DNA of 64,000 bases, taken from NCBI GenBank assembly GCA_017792405.1, contig CP051231.1, positions 3,542,062 through 3,606,061 on the forward strand, read 5' to 3'. A program made the position numbers and the translations under genes. Positions 35,463 through 43,964 of the stretch are shown in pieces. The DNA is from Oceanicola sp. (GTDB lineage: Bacteria > Pseudomonadota > Alphaproteobacteria > Rhodobacterales > Rhodobacteraceae). The notes beneath the pieces were generated by a model, which searched no databases, was not told where the DNA came from, and worked only from the letters and a program-made list of their open reading frames with translations. Numbering within the stretch: position 1 is the stretch's first letter; each line of letters starts with the position of its first letter.

Positions 35463-35873
35463 TCAGGCGGTCGCGGTGACCGGCTGCCACATCTTCTCGA
35501 GCTGGTAGAAGTCGCGGACCTCGGGGCGGAACACGTGAACGATCACGTCGCCCGTGTCGATCAGCACCCAGTCGCCCGCATCCTTGCCCTCGACCTTGCA
35601 CTGCGTGCCGAAGTCCTGCTTGAGACGGTCCACCAGCTTTTCGGAGATCGCAGCCACCTGGCGGGTGGAGCGGCCCGAGCAGATCACCATGTGATCGGCA
35701 ATGGTCGACTTGCCGGCGAGGTCGATCGTCACGATCTCCTCGGCCTTGTCGTCTTCAAGCGATTTGAGGATATGCGCGAGCAGGGCCGTGCCGCCTTGGT
35801 CGCTGCTGTGTGCCCCTGCGAGGGGCGCGTTGCCTGCCGTGTGCTGGACGGCGGCCTCCGAGGAGTGAGACAG
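35463..35873 (-). CDS. rsfS: Ribosomal silencing factor RsfS, probable CTG start
   Basis: Binds ribosomal protein uL14 and blocks subunit joining in starvation. The domain LLAHILKSLEDDKAEEIVTIDLAGKS...DHMVICSGRSTRQVAAISEKL...GDWVLIDTGDVIVHVF is complete. The frame is open far upstream and holds no ATG, GTG or TTG at the expected place. A CTG at 35873 has GGAGGA with a 7-base gap before it, ideal spacing, giving 136 aa. GTG codons farther upstream lack a ribosome site. The N-terminal 25 residues are unconserved. Co-transcribed with rlmH. Confidence 0.85.
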   Translation of the reverse strand: MSHSSEAAVQHTAGNAPLAGAHSSDQGGTALLAHILKSLEDDKAEEIVTIDLAGKSTIADHMVICSGRSTRQVAAISEKLVDRLKQDFGTQCKVEGKDAGDWVLIDTGDVIVHVFRPEVRDFYQLEKMWQPVTATA

Positions 35874-36056
35874 GAGATGGTCCTCCGTGGCTACGCGCCT
35901 GCAATGCCCCGGCGCCGGGCGTGCCACAAAGGTAACACCGGCCACGCCCTGCTTCAATGTTTCATGACACTGCGTAACGCCTCTGTCGCACCGCTGCACG
36001 CCGCGCGGGGCGCTCCGCGCTTGCCGCTCCCGCCGCCCGGTGGCACCTTCGGCCCG

Positions 36057-37628
36057 ATGACAGAGCTCAGCGCCTTTGCCCCGCTCACCCCGGCGGAAGA
36101 GAAACTGCTCACCACCTGCGCCGGTCCGGAGCGGGTGACGCTGGGCGAGGGGGCGCTTCCCGGCGAGGAGGCGGGCGAGGATGTAACGGTGCGCGCCGCC
36201 CTGCTGCGCGAGTTGCTGCTGGGGCTCTACGAGCATCCGCTGAACCCCAAGGGCCTGCGCCTGCGCGGGGCGCGGATCACCGGCACGCTGGACTTGCAGG
36301 GCACCGATTGCAGCCAGGATATCACCCTCTCCGCCTGCCGGATCGAGGGCGAGATGAACCTTGTGAACGCCTCGCTGCGCGGGCTGCACCTGCAGGGCTG
36401 CTGGGTGAAGGCGATCACCGCCGACAATGCCCGTTTCAGCGGCTCGGTCTACCTGCGGGGTGAGAGCCATGTGGCGGGCGAGATCGGGCTGGCCGGGGCG
36501 CGGATCGGGGGCGATCTGCAACTCTGCGGCGTCACCATCGACGGCGGTGGGCAGGATGCGGTCTTCGCCCCGTCGCTCCGGGTCGAAGGCTCCGCCTTTC
36601 TGGGCAACTACCCCTATGCCGAGGGCGAAACCACGCTGACCTGCCACGGCATGCTGTTCTTCTCCTCCGCCCGGATCGACCACGACTGCTTCATCACCAA
36701 CTGCGCGGTGGATCTGCCCGAAGAGCCGCTTGGGCACGAGGCCTTCGGCGCCACCGAAGAGCACGGCTCCGATATCGCCGTCTCGCTCGCCCGCGCCCGC
36801 GTTGGCGGCATTCTCTACTTCCAGCACAACGAGATCGGCCGGGTCGTCAACCTCGCCGGGGCCGAGGTGGCACGGTTCAAGGACGAGCCCTCGGGGCAGG
36901 GCGCCAGCTACCCGTTGCGGCTCGACGGCTTCCGCTACTCCGATTTCTCACGCCACGCCGACACACGCCCGACCGAGCGCCTGAGCTGGCTGGCCCGGCG
37001 GCCCGAAGAGCTGAACTTCAACGCACAGCCCTACGAGCAACTCGCCCATGTGCTGGGCCGGATGGGCCACCGCAGCGATGCGCAGACGGTGCTGATGGTG
37101 AAGGAGCGCCTGCTGCGGGCCGAAAACCGCAGGCTGCGGGCCGAGACCTCGGGCTACGGGCCGCGCTGGCTGATGATGTGGCTCTCCGATATGGTGCTGC
37201 GCTTCACCGTGGGCTACGGCTACCGCCCTGGCCGCTCGGTGGCCTTTGCCGTGGTGCTCATCGCCGGGCTGGCCGCCTTCTACCAGGCCACGTGGAACGC
37301 GGGCGACATGACGCCGAACGCCGCGCCGATCCTCACCTCGCAGCCGTGGATCGCCGCCACCGAGAGCCACCCCGAGGGCCCCGGTGCCTTCTGGAGCCAG
37401 CCCGGGCAGGCCGGGCAGGACTGGGAGACCTTCTCCTCCCTCGCCTATGCCGCCGATCTGGTGATTCCGCTGGTGAACTTCGGGCAGGAAGACGCATGGG
37501 CCCCCTCCACCTCGCGCTCGCCGCTGGGCCGCCTTGGCTGGGGGCTACGCTGGCTGGCCAAGGGCATCGGCTGGATCGTCACGGCGCTCGCCGCCGCCGC
37601 CCTCACCGGCGTCATCCGCCGCGACTGA
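36057..37628 (+). CDS. Membrane protein with an N-terminal repeat (beta-helix-like) domain, function unknown
   Basis: 523 aa. Residues about 60-310 are a series of short strand-turn repeats (LRLRGARITGTLDLQGTDC, GEMNLVNASLRGLHLQGCWV, GEIGLAGARIGGDLQLCGVTI, GGILYFQHNEIGRVVNLAGAEV), resembling pentapeptide or bactofilin-like solenoids. A charged helical region (YEQLAHVLGRMGHRSDAQTVLMVKERLLRAENRRLRAE) follows. The C-terminal 150 residues contain about three membrane helices. ATG at 36057; an in-frame ATG at 35964 would add a Pro-rich leader. Divergent from rsfS. I know similar roseobacter hypotheticals but no function. A cytoplasmic scaffold tethered to the membrane is a guess. Confidence 0.75.
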   Translation: MTELSAFAPLTPAEEKLLTTCAGPERVTLGEGALPGEEAGEDVTVRAALLRELLLGLYEHPLNPKGLRLRGARITGTLDLQGTDCSQDITLSACRIEGEMNLVNASLRGLHLQGCWVKAITADNARFSGSVYLRGESHVAGEIGLAGARIGGDLQLCGVTIDGGGQDAVFAPSLRVEGSAFLGNYPYAEGETTLTCHGMLFFSSARIDHDCFITNCAVDLPEEPLGHEAFGATEEHGSDIAVSLARARVGGILYFQHNEIGRVVNLAGAEVARFKDEPSGQGASYPLRLDGFRYSDFSRHADTRPTERLSWLARRPEELNFNAQPYEQLAHVLGRMGHRSDAQTVLMVKERLLRAENRRLRAETSGYGPRWLMMWLSDMVLRFTVGYGYRPGRSVAFAVVLIAGLAAFYQATWNAGDMTPNAAPILTSQPWIAATESHPEGPGAFWSQPGQAGQDWETFSSLAYAADLVIPLVNFGQEDAWAPSTSRSPLGRLGWGLRWLAKGIGWIVTALAAAALTGVIRRD

Positions 37629-37694
37629 CCGCGAGAAAATCGCGCGCCCTTCAGACCGGGACAATTTAGCCAAAATTGCCCGCACCCTGCCCTT

Positions 37695-37748
37695 CATCTT
37701 GGCTCAAATATCTCCACGGGGGTGTGGGGGTGTGAAACCCCCACCGCG
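37695..37748. repeat. Intergenic repeat, copy 1 (CTTGGCTCAAATATCTCC... with GC hairpin)
   Basis: CTTGGCTCAAATATCTCC leads into GTGGGGGT-GTGAA-ACCCCCAC. The same layout occurs at 46084-46133. I recall this AAATATCTCC-plus-G-run motif as frequent between Rhodobacterales genes. It lies between the convergent 36057 gene and xthA and may act as a terminator. Confidence 0.65.
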
Positions 37749-37765
37749 GAACGGTTCAGCCCAGC

Positions 37766-38554
37766 CTAGAGGTCGAATTCGGCAAACACCGGCGCGTGGT
37801 CCGAGGGCTTCTCCCAGCCGCGCACCGGGCGCAGGATACGGCTGGAGTGGCCTGCATTGGCGATATCGGGGGTGGCCCAGATGTGGTCCAGCCGCCGGCC
37901 CTTGTCGGCGGCGTCCCAGTCCTTCGCGCGGTAGGACCACCAGCTGTAGAGCAGCCCTTCGGGGATGTCCTTGCGGGTGATATCCACCCATTTGCCCGCG
38001 TCCTGGGTCTCGCCCAGCGCCTCCACTTCAACCGGCGTGTGGCTGACGATCTTCAGCAGCTTCTTGTGGTCCCACACATCATCTTCGCGCGGCGCGATGT
38101 TGAGATCGCCGACGAGGATGCTCTTTTGCGGTGCGTCGGCGTGGAAGGCGTCGCGCATTTCGGTGAGGTAGTCGAGCTTCTGGCCGAATTTCTCGTTCAC
38201 CTCGCGGTCGGGCACATCGCCGCCGGCAGGGACATAGAAGTTGTGGATGGTCACGCCGTTCTCGAGCTTTCCGGCGATGTGGCGGGCGTGGCCGAGCTTG
38301 GCATAATCCGCCGCCCCGGCCTCTTCCATCGGCAGCTTCGAGAAGATCGCGACTCCGTTGTAGCCCTTCTGACCGCGGGCAACCATGTGGGTGTAGCCAA
38401 GCGCCTCGAAGATCTCGACCGGGATCTTGTCGACCGGGCTCTTGCACTCCTGCAGGCAGAGCACATCGGGCGTTTCCTCGCGCATCAGCCGGGCCACGAG
38501 ATCGGCGCGCAGCCGCACCGAGTTGATGTTCCATGTTGCCAGTGAAAATGCCAT
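37766..38554 (-). CDS. xthA: Exodeoxyribonuclease III
   Basis: AP endonuclease and 3' exonuclease for base-excision repair, 262 aa, of the EEP fold. Motifs: ATWNINSVRLR with the metal Asn, LQECK with the catalytic Glu, YNGVAIFSK, VGDLNIAP with the Asp-Leu-Asn, RLDHIW and the terminal SDHAPV with the catalytic His. The open frame runs far upstream; ATG at 38554 is preceded by AAGGAGG at a 5-base gap and starts exactly at the family N-terminus. Divergent from the secreted protein gene at 38660. Confidence 0.94.
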   Translation of the reverse strand: MAFSLATWNINSVRLRADLVARLMREETPDVLCLQECKSPVDKIPVEIFEALGYTHMVARGQKGYNGVAIFSKLPMEEAGAADYAKLGHARHIAGKLENGVTIHNFYVPAGGDVPDREVNEKFGQKLDYLTEMRDAFHADAPQKSILVGDLNIAPREDDVWDHKKLLKIVSHTPVEVEALGETQDAGKWVDITRKDIPEGLLYSWWSYRAKDWDAADKGRRLDHIWATPDIANAGHSSRILRPVRGWEKPSDHAPVFAEFDL

Positions 38555-38659
38555 GCCCGCCTCCTTGGCCCGCCTCTTGGGTTCGGGGCCGGGATAGCCC
38601 GGCGGCGTCGGGGTTTCCACCCCTTGTGCCACCGCTCCTGCCACGCCACTCTCGCCGTC

Positions 38660-39625
38660 ATGAAACAACTTCTTGCCGCCGCCCTTCTGCTTGCCGCCCT
38701 GCCGCTCAGGGCCGATCCGCCGCCGCAGGGCAGCTTCATGCTGGGCAGCGCGATCTGGCCCGATCACGTGCTGCCACGGTCGGTGCGGCTGGCCTTCGAG
38801 GGCGAGGCGATGCAGCTGCATTTCGTGCATCCGCTGCCGCTGGATTTTGAGGCCTGCGACACGACAGGCATCTGCGAGAGCACCGTGCAGGCGGCCACGG
38901 CCACCGCGCGAGTGGACGGCGGCAAGCTGGTGCTGGAAGACATCGAGATCGACGCGAGCGCGGCCATCGAGCCGTCGACGATGAAGTACCTCGAGATCCC
39001 GCAGGACCGGATTTACACCGCCTTTTTGATCAGCCTGTTGCAGCAGGCGGGCTTTGTGCCGACCGACACCGGTTTCACCCTGACCTCGGCAGGCACGCCG
39101 ATGGAATTTTATGCCGTCTCGGCCGACGACGCGCTGACCATTGCGGCCATCCCCGTCGTCTTCGAGCAGTCGATCGCGCAGATGGGCGGATGCGAGGTGC
39201 GCGCGCTTGCGCCGCTGCTGGCCAAGGCGGAGCCGACCGCGGGCGAGGCGCGGTTCATCCGGGTGCTGGGCGGGTTCCGCACCATGCTGGACTATGATTT
39301 CGCCGCTCGCCGCGCCGCGCCCTTCAAGGCCGACCTGACGGACGCGCAGCGGGAGGAGGGCGAAAAGCTGCGGAGCGCCGCCAAGCTTCCGGCAATGATC
39401 GGCAACATCTTCCAAACGCCAGAGGAGGGCGGGATTGAGGAGTTCCGGGCCGACATGGGTTTGAGAATGTTCTGGGACGACCGCGAGGCGCTGGATGCCG
39501 CTATCGCCGCCTATGGCGAGGCTTTGCCGGATATGGTGGCATGGTACCGGCACCTGCGCGGCATAGAAGGCCGGATTGGTGTCGCAACCATCTGCGCCGA
39601 TCCCTCCTTGGGCTTCATGGAGTAG
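38660..39625 (+). CDS. Secreted protein of unknown function
   Basis: 321 aa. Signal peptide MKQLLAAALLLAALPLRA is cleaved before DPPPQG. The mature protein has a conserved-looking opening (FMLGSAIWPDHVLPRSVRLAFEGEAMQLHFVHPLPLD), two cysteines in CDTTGICES likely paired, and a mostly helical C-terminal half. No catalytic motif is evident. It is monocistronic, facing the alpha/beta hydrolase gene with 17 bp between stops. Periplasmic location is inferred. Confidence 0.72.
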   Translation: MKQLLAAALLLAALPLRADPPPQGSFMLGSAIWPDHVLPRSVRLAFEGEAMQLHFVHPLPLDFEACDTTGICESTVQAATATARVDGGKLVLEDIEIDASAAIEPSTMKYLEIPQDRIYTAFLISLLQQAGFVPTDTGFTLTSAGTPMEFYAVSADDALTIAAIPVVFEQSIAQMGGCEVRALAPLLAKAEPTAGEARFIRVLGGFRTMLDYDFAARRAAPFKADLTDAQREEGEKLRSAAKLPAMIGNIFQTPEEGGIEEFRADMGLRMFWDDREALDAAIAAYGEALPDMVAWYRHLRGIEGRIGVATICADPSLGFME

Positions 39626-39642
39626 CGCGGAACTTTTCCGCC

Positions 39643-40611
39643 TTACTTGGCCCCCTCGACCCAGGCCAGCGCCTCCTTCAGCGCCGCCATGAAGGCCCCC
39701 GGATCTTCGATCTGCGGAATGTGGCCCAGCCCTTCCAGCGGCCAGAGCCGCGACCCTTCGACCAGCGAGACCAGCCGTTCGCCCTGCGCCAGCGGCGTGG
39801 CGGTATCTTCCACACCCCAAAGCACGCCAACGGGCAGGGTGAGGCCGCGCCAACCCTCTTCGGTCACGCTGGCGGCGCCCTCGGGGCGGGCGAGCAGGGT
39901 GGGCAGCCACTCGGCCATGGCCGGGGTGGTGCCCTCGCGCTTCATCGGCGCGTTCAGCGTGTCCACATAGGGCGCGGCCCGGTCCTTCTTGTGCAGGAAA
40001 GCCTTGAGCATCGGCTGCATCGCCCAGGGGTTGGTGATGGTCGCCGACACGGCCAATTGCCGGAGCGCAGGCGCGCGCAGCGGCAGAGGCAGCGCCTTGG
40101 CCTCCGCATCCAGCCCGATCGCGCCATCGACCACGATGAAGCCGGCAAAGGCCGCCTGATCGGCCATCACCGCCTCAGCCGCCGCGCCTGCGCCGAAGCT
40201 GTGTGCCACCAGCACGGGCTTCACGCCCAGCGCCTCGGTCAGTGCCAGCACCCGCTGGCCCTGCCGCACGCGGTTGTAATCGCCCTCCGCATCCCGCTCC
40301 GACCAGCCCATCGGGGGCATGTCGAAGGCGATGGCGCGGTAGCCTGCGCTCTCGAGCGCGACGATGGTTTCATCCCAGAAGGCCGACCAGCCGACGGAGC
40401 CATGCACCAGCAGCACCGGGGTCGCCTCCTTGGAGCCGTGGTCTATCACGTAGACCTCGCCCATCGCGGTTTGCACCATGCTGCCCCAGCGGGGCGCGTC
40501 TGCTTGGGTTTCGCGCAGGGCGGCCATGCCGCGCAGCGCAAGCAGGGCGACCACGACGATCACAACAAGAACGGCGGCAAGCTTCAGGAGGAACTTGATG
40601 AAACGACCCAC
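39643..40611 (-). CDS. Membrane-anchored alpha/beta hydrolase
   Basis: About 322 aa. An N-terminal membrane anchor (FIKFLLKLAAVLVVIVVVALLAL) holds an alpha/beta-hydrolase domain outside or at the membrane. VLLVHGSVGWSAFW is the oxyanion region, VLVAHSFGAG the nucleophile elbow with Ser, and LEGLGHIPQIEDP the catalytic His. GVEDTATPL carries the acid. The frame is open to 40680, inside the L,D-transpeptidase gene. I chose the GTG at 40611, just past that gene's stop; it has only a weak ribosome site. The substrate is unknown. Confidence 0.83.
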   Translation of the reverse strand: MGRFIKFLLKLAAVLVVIVVVALLALRGMAALRETQADAPRWGSMVQTAMGEVYVIDHGSKEATPVLLVHGSVGWSAFWDETIVALESAGYRAIAFDMPPMGWSERDAEGDYNRVRQGQRVLALTEALGVKPVLVAHSFGAGAAAEAVMADQAAFAGFIVVDGAIGLDAEAKALPLPLRAPALRQLAVSATITNPWAMQPMLKAFLHKKDRAAPYVDTLNAPMKREGTTPAMAEWLPTLLARPEGAASVTEEGWRGLTLPVGVLWGVEDTATPLAQGERLVSLVEGSRLWPLEGLGHIPQIEDPGAFMAALKEALAWVEGAK

Positions 40612-40615
40612 GGGA

Positions 40616-41161
40616 TTACTCGCTGATGGTGATGGGGGTGCCATCGGGCACCAGTGACCAGATCTCGCGCATCTCGGCATCGGTCACGGCGATGCAGCCG
40701 TTGGTCCAATCCCACGCGCGATGCAGCCCGCCGAGCCAGCCCCAGCCGTTGGCGATGCCGTGGATCATGATGTCACCGCCGGGGCTGTGCCCCGCCGCCT
40801 CGGCGCGGGCGCGGTCCTCGGCGTTGGGGTAGGAGATGTGCAGACTGAGGTGGGCGATGGAATTCGGGTTGCGCCAGTCGATCACGTAGCGGCCGGTGGG
40901 CGTGCGCTCATCCCCCTCGCGAGCCTTGTGACCCTCGGGCGCGGCGCCGAGGCTCACCTCATAGCTGCGGATCACCGCGCCCGCGCGCAGCAGCTCGAGC
41001 CGCCGCTCCGACTTGACGACGAGGATCTCGTCGGCCTGCTCGCTCTCGGCGGCCATCTCGGGCGCGGTGCCGGAGCCGACGCGGGCCATCGCGGCGGTGT
41101 AGCCCACCAGCCCCACGGCCAGAACGGCTAGCGCCGCGACAATCCTGAAAATACGCTTCAT
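40616..41161 (-). CDS. L,D-transpeptidase (YkuD domain), membrane-anchored
   Basis: 181 aa. An N-terminal anchor (RIVAALAVLAVGLVGYTAAM) is followed by a YkuD domain: ILVVKSERRLELL, TPTGRYVIDWRNP, then IMIHGIANGWGWLGGLHRAWDWTNGCIAVTD, with the HG...TNGC catalytic Cys motif. Such enzymes make 3-3 peptidoglycan cross-links or attach proteins to the wall; the precise reaction is unknown. ATG at 41161 is preferred to the ATG at 41182. The downstream alpha/beta hydrolase starts 4 bp after the stop, so they form an operon. Divergent from gpmI. Confidence 0.88.
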   Translation of the reverse strand: MKRIFRIVAALAVLAVGLVGYTAAMARVGSGTAPEMAAESEQADEILVVKSERRLELLRAGAVIRSYEVSLGAAPEGHKAREGDERTPTGRYVIDWRNPNSIAHLSLHISYPNAEDRARAEAAGHSPGGDIMIHGIANGWGWLGGLHRAWDWTNGCIAVTDAEMREIWSLVPDGTPITISE

Positions 41162-41318
41162 GGCCCGAGTGATAGCACCCATGTGGCCACACGGGTAGCG
41201 GCTCAATTCCACGCGCTCCGGGGGCCGCAGGCCGGTTTCGGCGTGGCGCGCCGCTCTGGCGTTTCCCCCGCCTGCGCTCTGGGGTACAAGGCCAGCGAAG
41301 CCGTGAAGGAGCCGCCCC

Positions 41319-42830
41319 ATGCCCAAGCCCGTTGTCCTCTGCATTCTCGATGGCTGGGGCATTGGTGATGGCGGGCCGGGCGATGCCCCTGCACTGGCGA
41401 AAACACCGACCATGGACAGGCTGCTCGCCACCTGCCCCCATGCCACCCTCACCACCTTCGGCCCTGATGTGGGCCTGCCCACGGGCCAGATGGGCAACTC
41501 GGAGGTCGGCCATACCAACATCGGCGCGGGCCGCGTGGTGGCGATGGATCTCGGCCAGATCGACCTTGCCATCGAGGACGGCAGCTTTGCCGAGAACGTG
41601 GGGCTGGGCGCCTTCATCGCCGCGCTGAAAAAGTCCGGCGGCACCGCCCATCTCGCGGGGCTCGTCTCTCCCGGCGGGGTCCACAGCCACCAGAGCCACA
41701 TGATCGCCGCCGCCCGCGCGATCACCGCCGCAGGCGTGCCGGTCGCCATCCACGCGCTGACCGATGGCCGCGACGTGGCGCCCAAGTCCGCCGACACCTA
41801 CATCGGTGAAACCGAGAAGAACCTGCCCAAAGGCGCAAAGTTTGTGACGGTTTCGGGCCGCTACTACGCGATGGACCGTGACAACCGCTGGGACCGGGTC
41901 GCCAAGGCCTACGCCGCCATCGTGCATGGCAAGGGCGAGGCGGGCGAGAGTGCGGTGGGCGTTGTCGAGGCCTCCTATGCCGCCGACAAGACCGACGAGT
42001 TCATCCTCCCCACCGTGCTGGCGGGTTACGAAGGCATGAAGGACGGCGATGGCCTCTTCTTCCTCAACTTCCGCGCCGACCGGGCGCGCGAGATCCTGCG
42101 GGCCATCGGCGAGCCGGGGTTTGCCGAGTTCGATGCGGGCACACGCCCCGAGCTGGCCGCGCTGCTGGGGATGGTGGAGTATTCCGAGGGCCACAACGCC
42201 TACATGACCACCTGCTTCCCGCCGCGCGACATCGTCAACACGCTTGGGGCATGGGTGGCCAAGCAGGGGCTGACCCAGTTTCATATCGCGGAAACCGAGA
42301 AGTATCCGCACGTCACCTTCTTCCTGAACGGCGGCAAGGAAGAGCCGGAGGCGGGCGAAGACCGCTACATGCCGAAAAGCCCCGATGTGGCGACCTATGA
42401 TCTGCAGCCCGAGATGAGCGCGCCCGAAGTCTCCGAGCGGCTCGTTGCGGCGATCGAGAAAGGCTACGACTTCATCGTGGTCAACTTCGCCAACCCCGAC
42501 ATGGTGGGCCATACTGGGGTGATCCCCGCCGCCGTGGCCGCCTGCGAGGCGGTCGATACCGGGCTGGGCAAGGCGCTGGACGCGCTGGAACAGGCGGGCG
42601 GAGCGATCATCGTCACCGCCGACCACGGCAATTGCGACATGATGATCGACCCCGAAACCGGCGGCCCGCACACGGCTCACACGCTCAACCCGGTGCCGGT
42701 TGTCATTTACGGCGCGCCCGAGGGGGCCAAGGTGCGCGAGGGGCGGCTGGCCGACCTTGCCCCCACCGTGCTTGCCCTCATGGGGCTGCCCCAGCCCGAC
42801 GAGATGACCGGCAAGAGCCTGCTTGCATGA
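41319..42830 (+). CDS. gpmI: 2,3-bisphosphoglycerate-independent phosphoglycerate mutase
   Basis: Mn-dependent glycolytic mutase of 503 aa interconverting 3- and 2-phosphoglycerate; cytoplasmic. LCILDGWGIGD carries the first metal Asp. TGQMGNSEVGHTNIGAGR has the phosphorylated Ser. The transferase insertion begins near GGVHSH, and VTADHGNCD plus GGPHTAHTLNPVP provide the second metal site. ATG at 41319 follows AAGGAG. The stop overlaps the next start as ATGA. First of the gpmI-envC-ctpA operon. Confidence 0.96.
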   Translation: MPKPVVLCILDGWGIGDGGPGDAPALAKTPTMDRLLATCPHATLTTFGPDVGLPTGQMGNSEVGHTNIGAGRVVAMDLGQIDLAIEDGSFAENVGLGAFIAALKKSGGTAHLAGLVSPGGVHSHQSHMIAAARAITAAGVPVAIHALTDGRDVAPKSADTYIGETEKNLPKGAKFVTVSGRYYAMDRDNRWDRVAKAYAAIVHGKGEAGESAVGVVEASYAADKTDEFILPTVLAGYEGMKDGDGLFFLNFRADRAREILRAIGEPGFAEFDAGTRPELAALLGMVEYSEGHNAYMTTCFPPRDIVNTLGAWVAKQGLTQFHIAETEKYPHVTFFLNGGKEEPEAGEDRYMPKSPDVATYDLQPEMSAPEVSERLVAAIEKGYDFIVVNFANPDMVGHTGVIPAAVAACEAVDTGLGKALDALEQAGGAIIVTADHGNCDMMIDPETGGPHTAHTLNPVPVVIYGAPEGAKVREGRLADLAPTVLALMGLPQPDEMTGKSLLA

Positions 42831-43960
42831 TCCGCGCCGCCCTGCTTGCCCTGCTCCTTGGCGCCCCGGCGACGGCCCAGCAGGCCGACCCGGCGGATAT
42901 CGCCGTGGAGGCCGCATCGCTGCTGACACGCGCCGCTGCGGCGCTGGAAGAGGCCGAAACCCGGGCCGACCGGGTCGAGGCGCTGACCCAGACCGTCCGT
43001 GCCTATGAAACCGGGCTGACCGCCCTGCGCACCGGGCTGCGGCAGGCCGCGATCCGCGAGGGCGTGCTGCGCGCCATGCTGGAGGCCCGCGAAAGCGAGG
43101 TCAGCCGCCTGCTCGGCGTGCTCTCCACGATGGAGCGCTCGCCCGCGCCGCTCCTGCTGCTGCACCCCTCCGGCCCGGCGGGCACCGCCCGCGCCGCGAT
43201 GACACTTGGCGCGGTCACCCCCGGCCTTCAGGCCGAGGCGGCGGCGCTCAGGGCGCAGGTCGAGGAAATCGCCCTGCTCCGCGTGCTACAGGAAAGCGCC
43301 CGCGACACGCTGGCCGAAGGGCTGCATGGCGCCCAGCAGGCACGGCTGGCCCTGACCCGCGCCATCGACGAGCGCACCGATCTGCCGCGCCGCTATGTCG
43401 AGGACCCGGCCCGCCTGCGCCAGCTGCTCGAAACCTCCGATACGCTCGCCGCCTTCGCCTCCGGCCTCAGCCGGATCGAGGGGCAGACCGCGCCCGAGAA
43501 CGCCAGCTTCGAAGCGCAGAAGGGCAGCCTGCCCCTGCCCGGCCCGGCCACGCTGATCCGCCGCTTCGAGGAGCCGGACGCCGCCGGCATCGCCCGCCCC
43601 GGCCTGCTGCTCGCGCTCTACCCCGGCACCCTGCTCACCGCCCCCGCCGCCGCCACGATCCGCTACACCGGCCCGCTGCTCGACTACGGAAACGTGATGA
43701 TCCTTGAGCCCGCGCCCGACACTCTGTTGGTGCTCGCCGGGCTCGAAACTGTCTATGGTGAGCCAGGCCAGATCGTGACCGCTGGCGCGCCGCTCGGCCT
43801 GATGGGCGGGCGGGTGACGGGGGGCGAGGCCGGAGAATTTGCCGAAGGTCAGCCACCGGAGGCTGGTGCGGAGCGCAGCGAAACGCTTTATATGGAGCTC
43901 AGACAGGGCGAGACCCCGGTGGACCCGACCGAATGGTTCGCCGCGACAAAGGATGGATGA
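42827..43960 (+). CDS. EnvC-like murein hydrolase activator (degenerate LytM)
   Basis: 377 aa, periplasmic. Signal peptide MIRAALLALLLGAPATAQ. A long coiled-coil-like region (about 25-230) rich in Ala, Glu and Arg precedes a C-terminal M23/LytM domain with YTGPLLDYGNVMILEPAPDTLLVLAGL. The zinc ligands of active M23 peptidases are not apparent, as in EnvC, which activates amidases rather than cutting wall itself. Coupled to gpmI by ATGA. ctpA follows 4 bp after the stop. The trio gpmI-envC-ctpA is conserved in proteobacteria. Confidence 0.87.
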   Translation: MIRAALLALLLGAPATAQQADPADIAVEAASLLTRAAAALEEAETRADRVEALTQTVRAYETGLTALRTGLRQAAIREGVLRAMLEARESEVSRLLGVLSTMERSPAPLLLLHPSGPAGTARAAMTLGAVTPGLQAEAAALRAQVEEIALLRVLQESARDTLAEGLHGAQQARLALTRAIDERTDLPRRYVEDPARLRQLLETSDTLAAFASGLSRIEGQTAPENASFEAQKGSLPLPGPATLIRRFEEPDAAGIARPGLLLALYPGTLLTAPAAATIRYTGPLLDYGNVMILEPAPDTLLVLAGLETVYGEPGQIVTAGAPLGLMGGRVTGGEAGEFAEGQPPEAGAERSETLYMELRQGETPVDPTEWFAATKDG

Positions 43961-43964
43961 TGGC

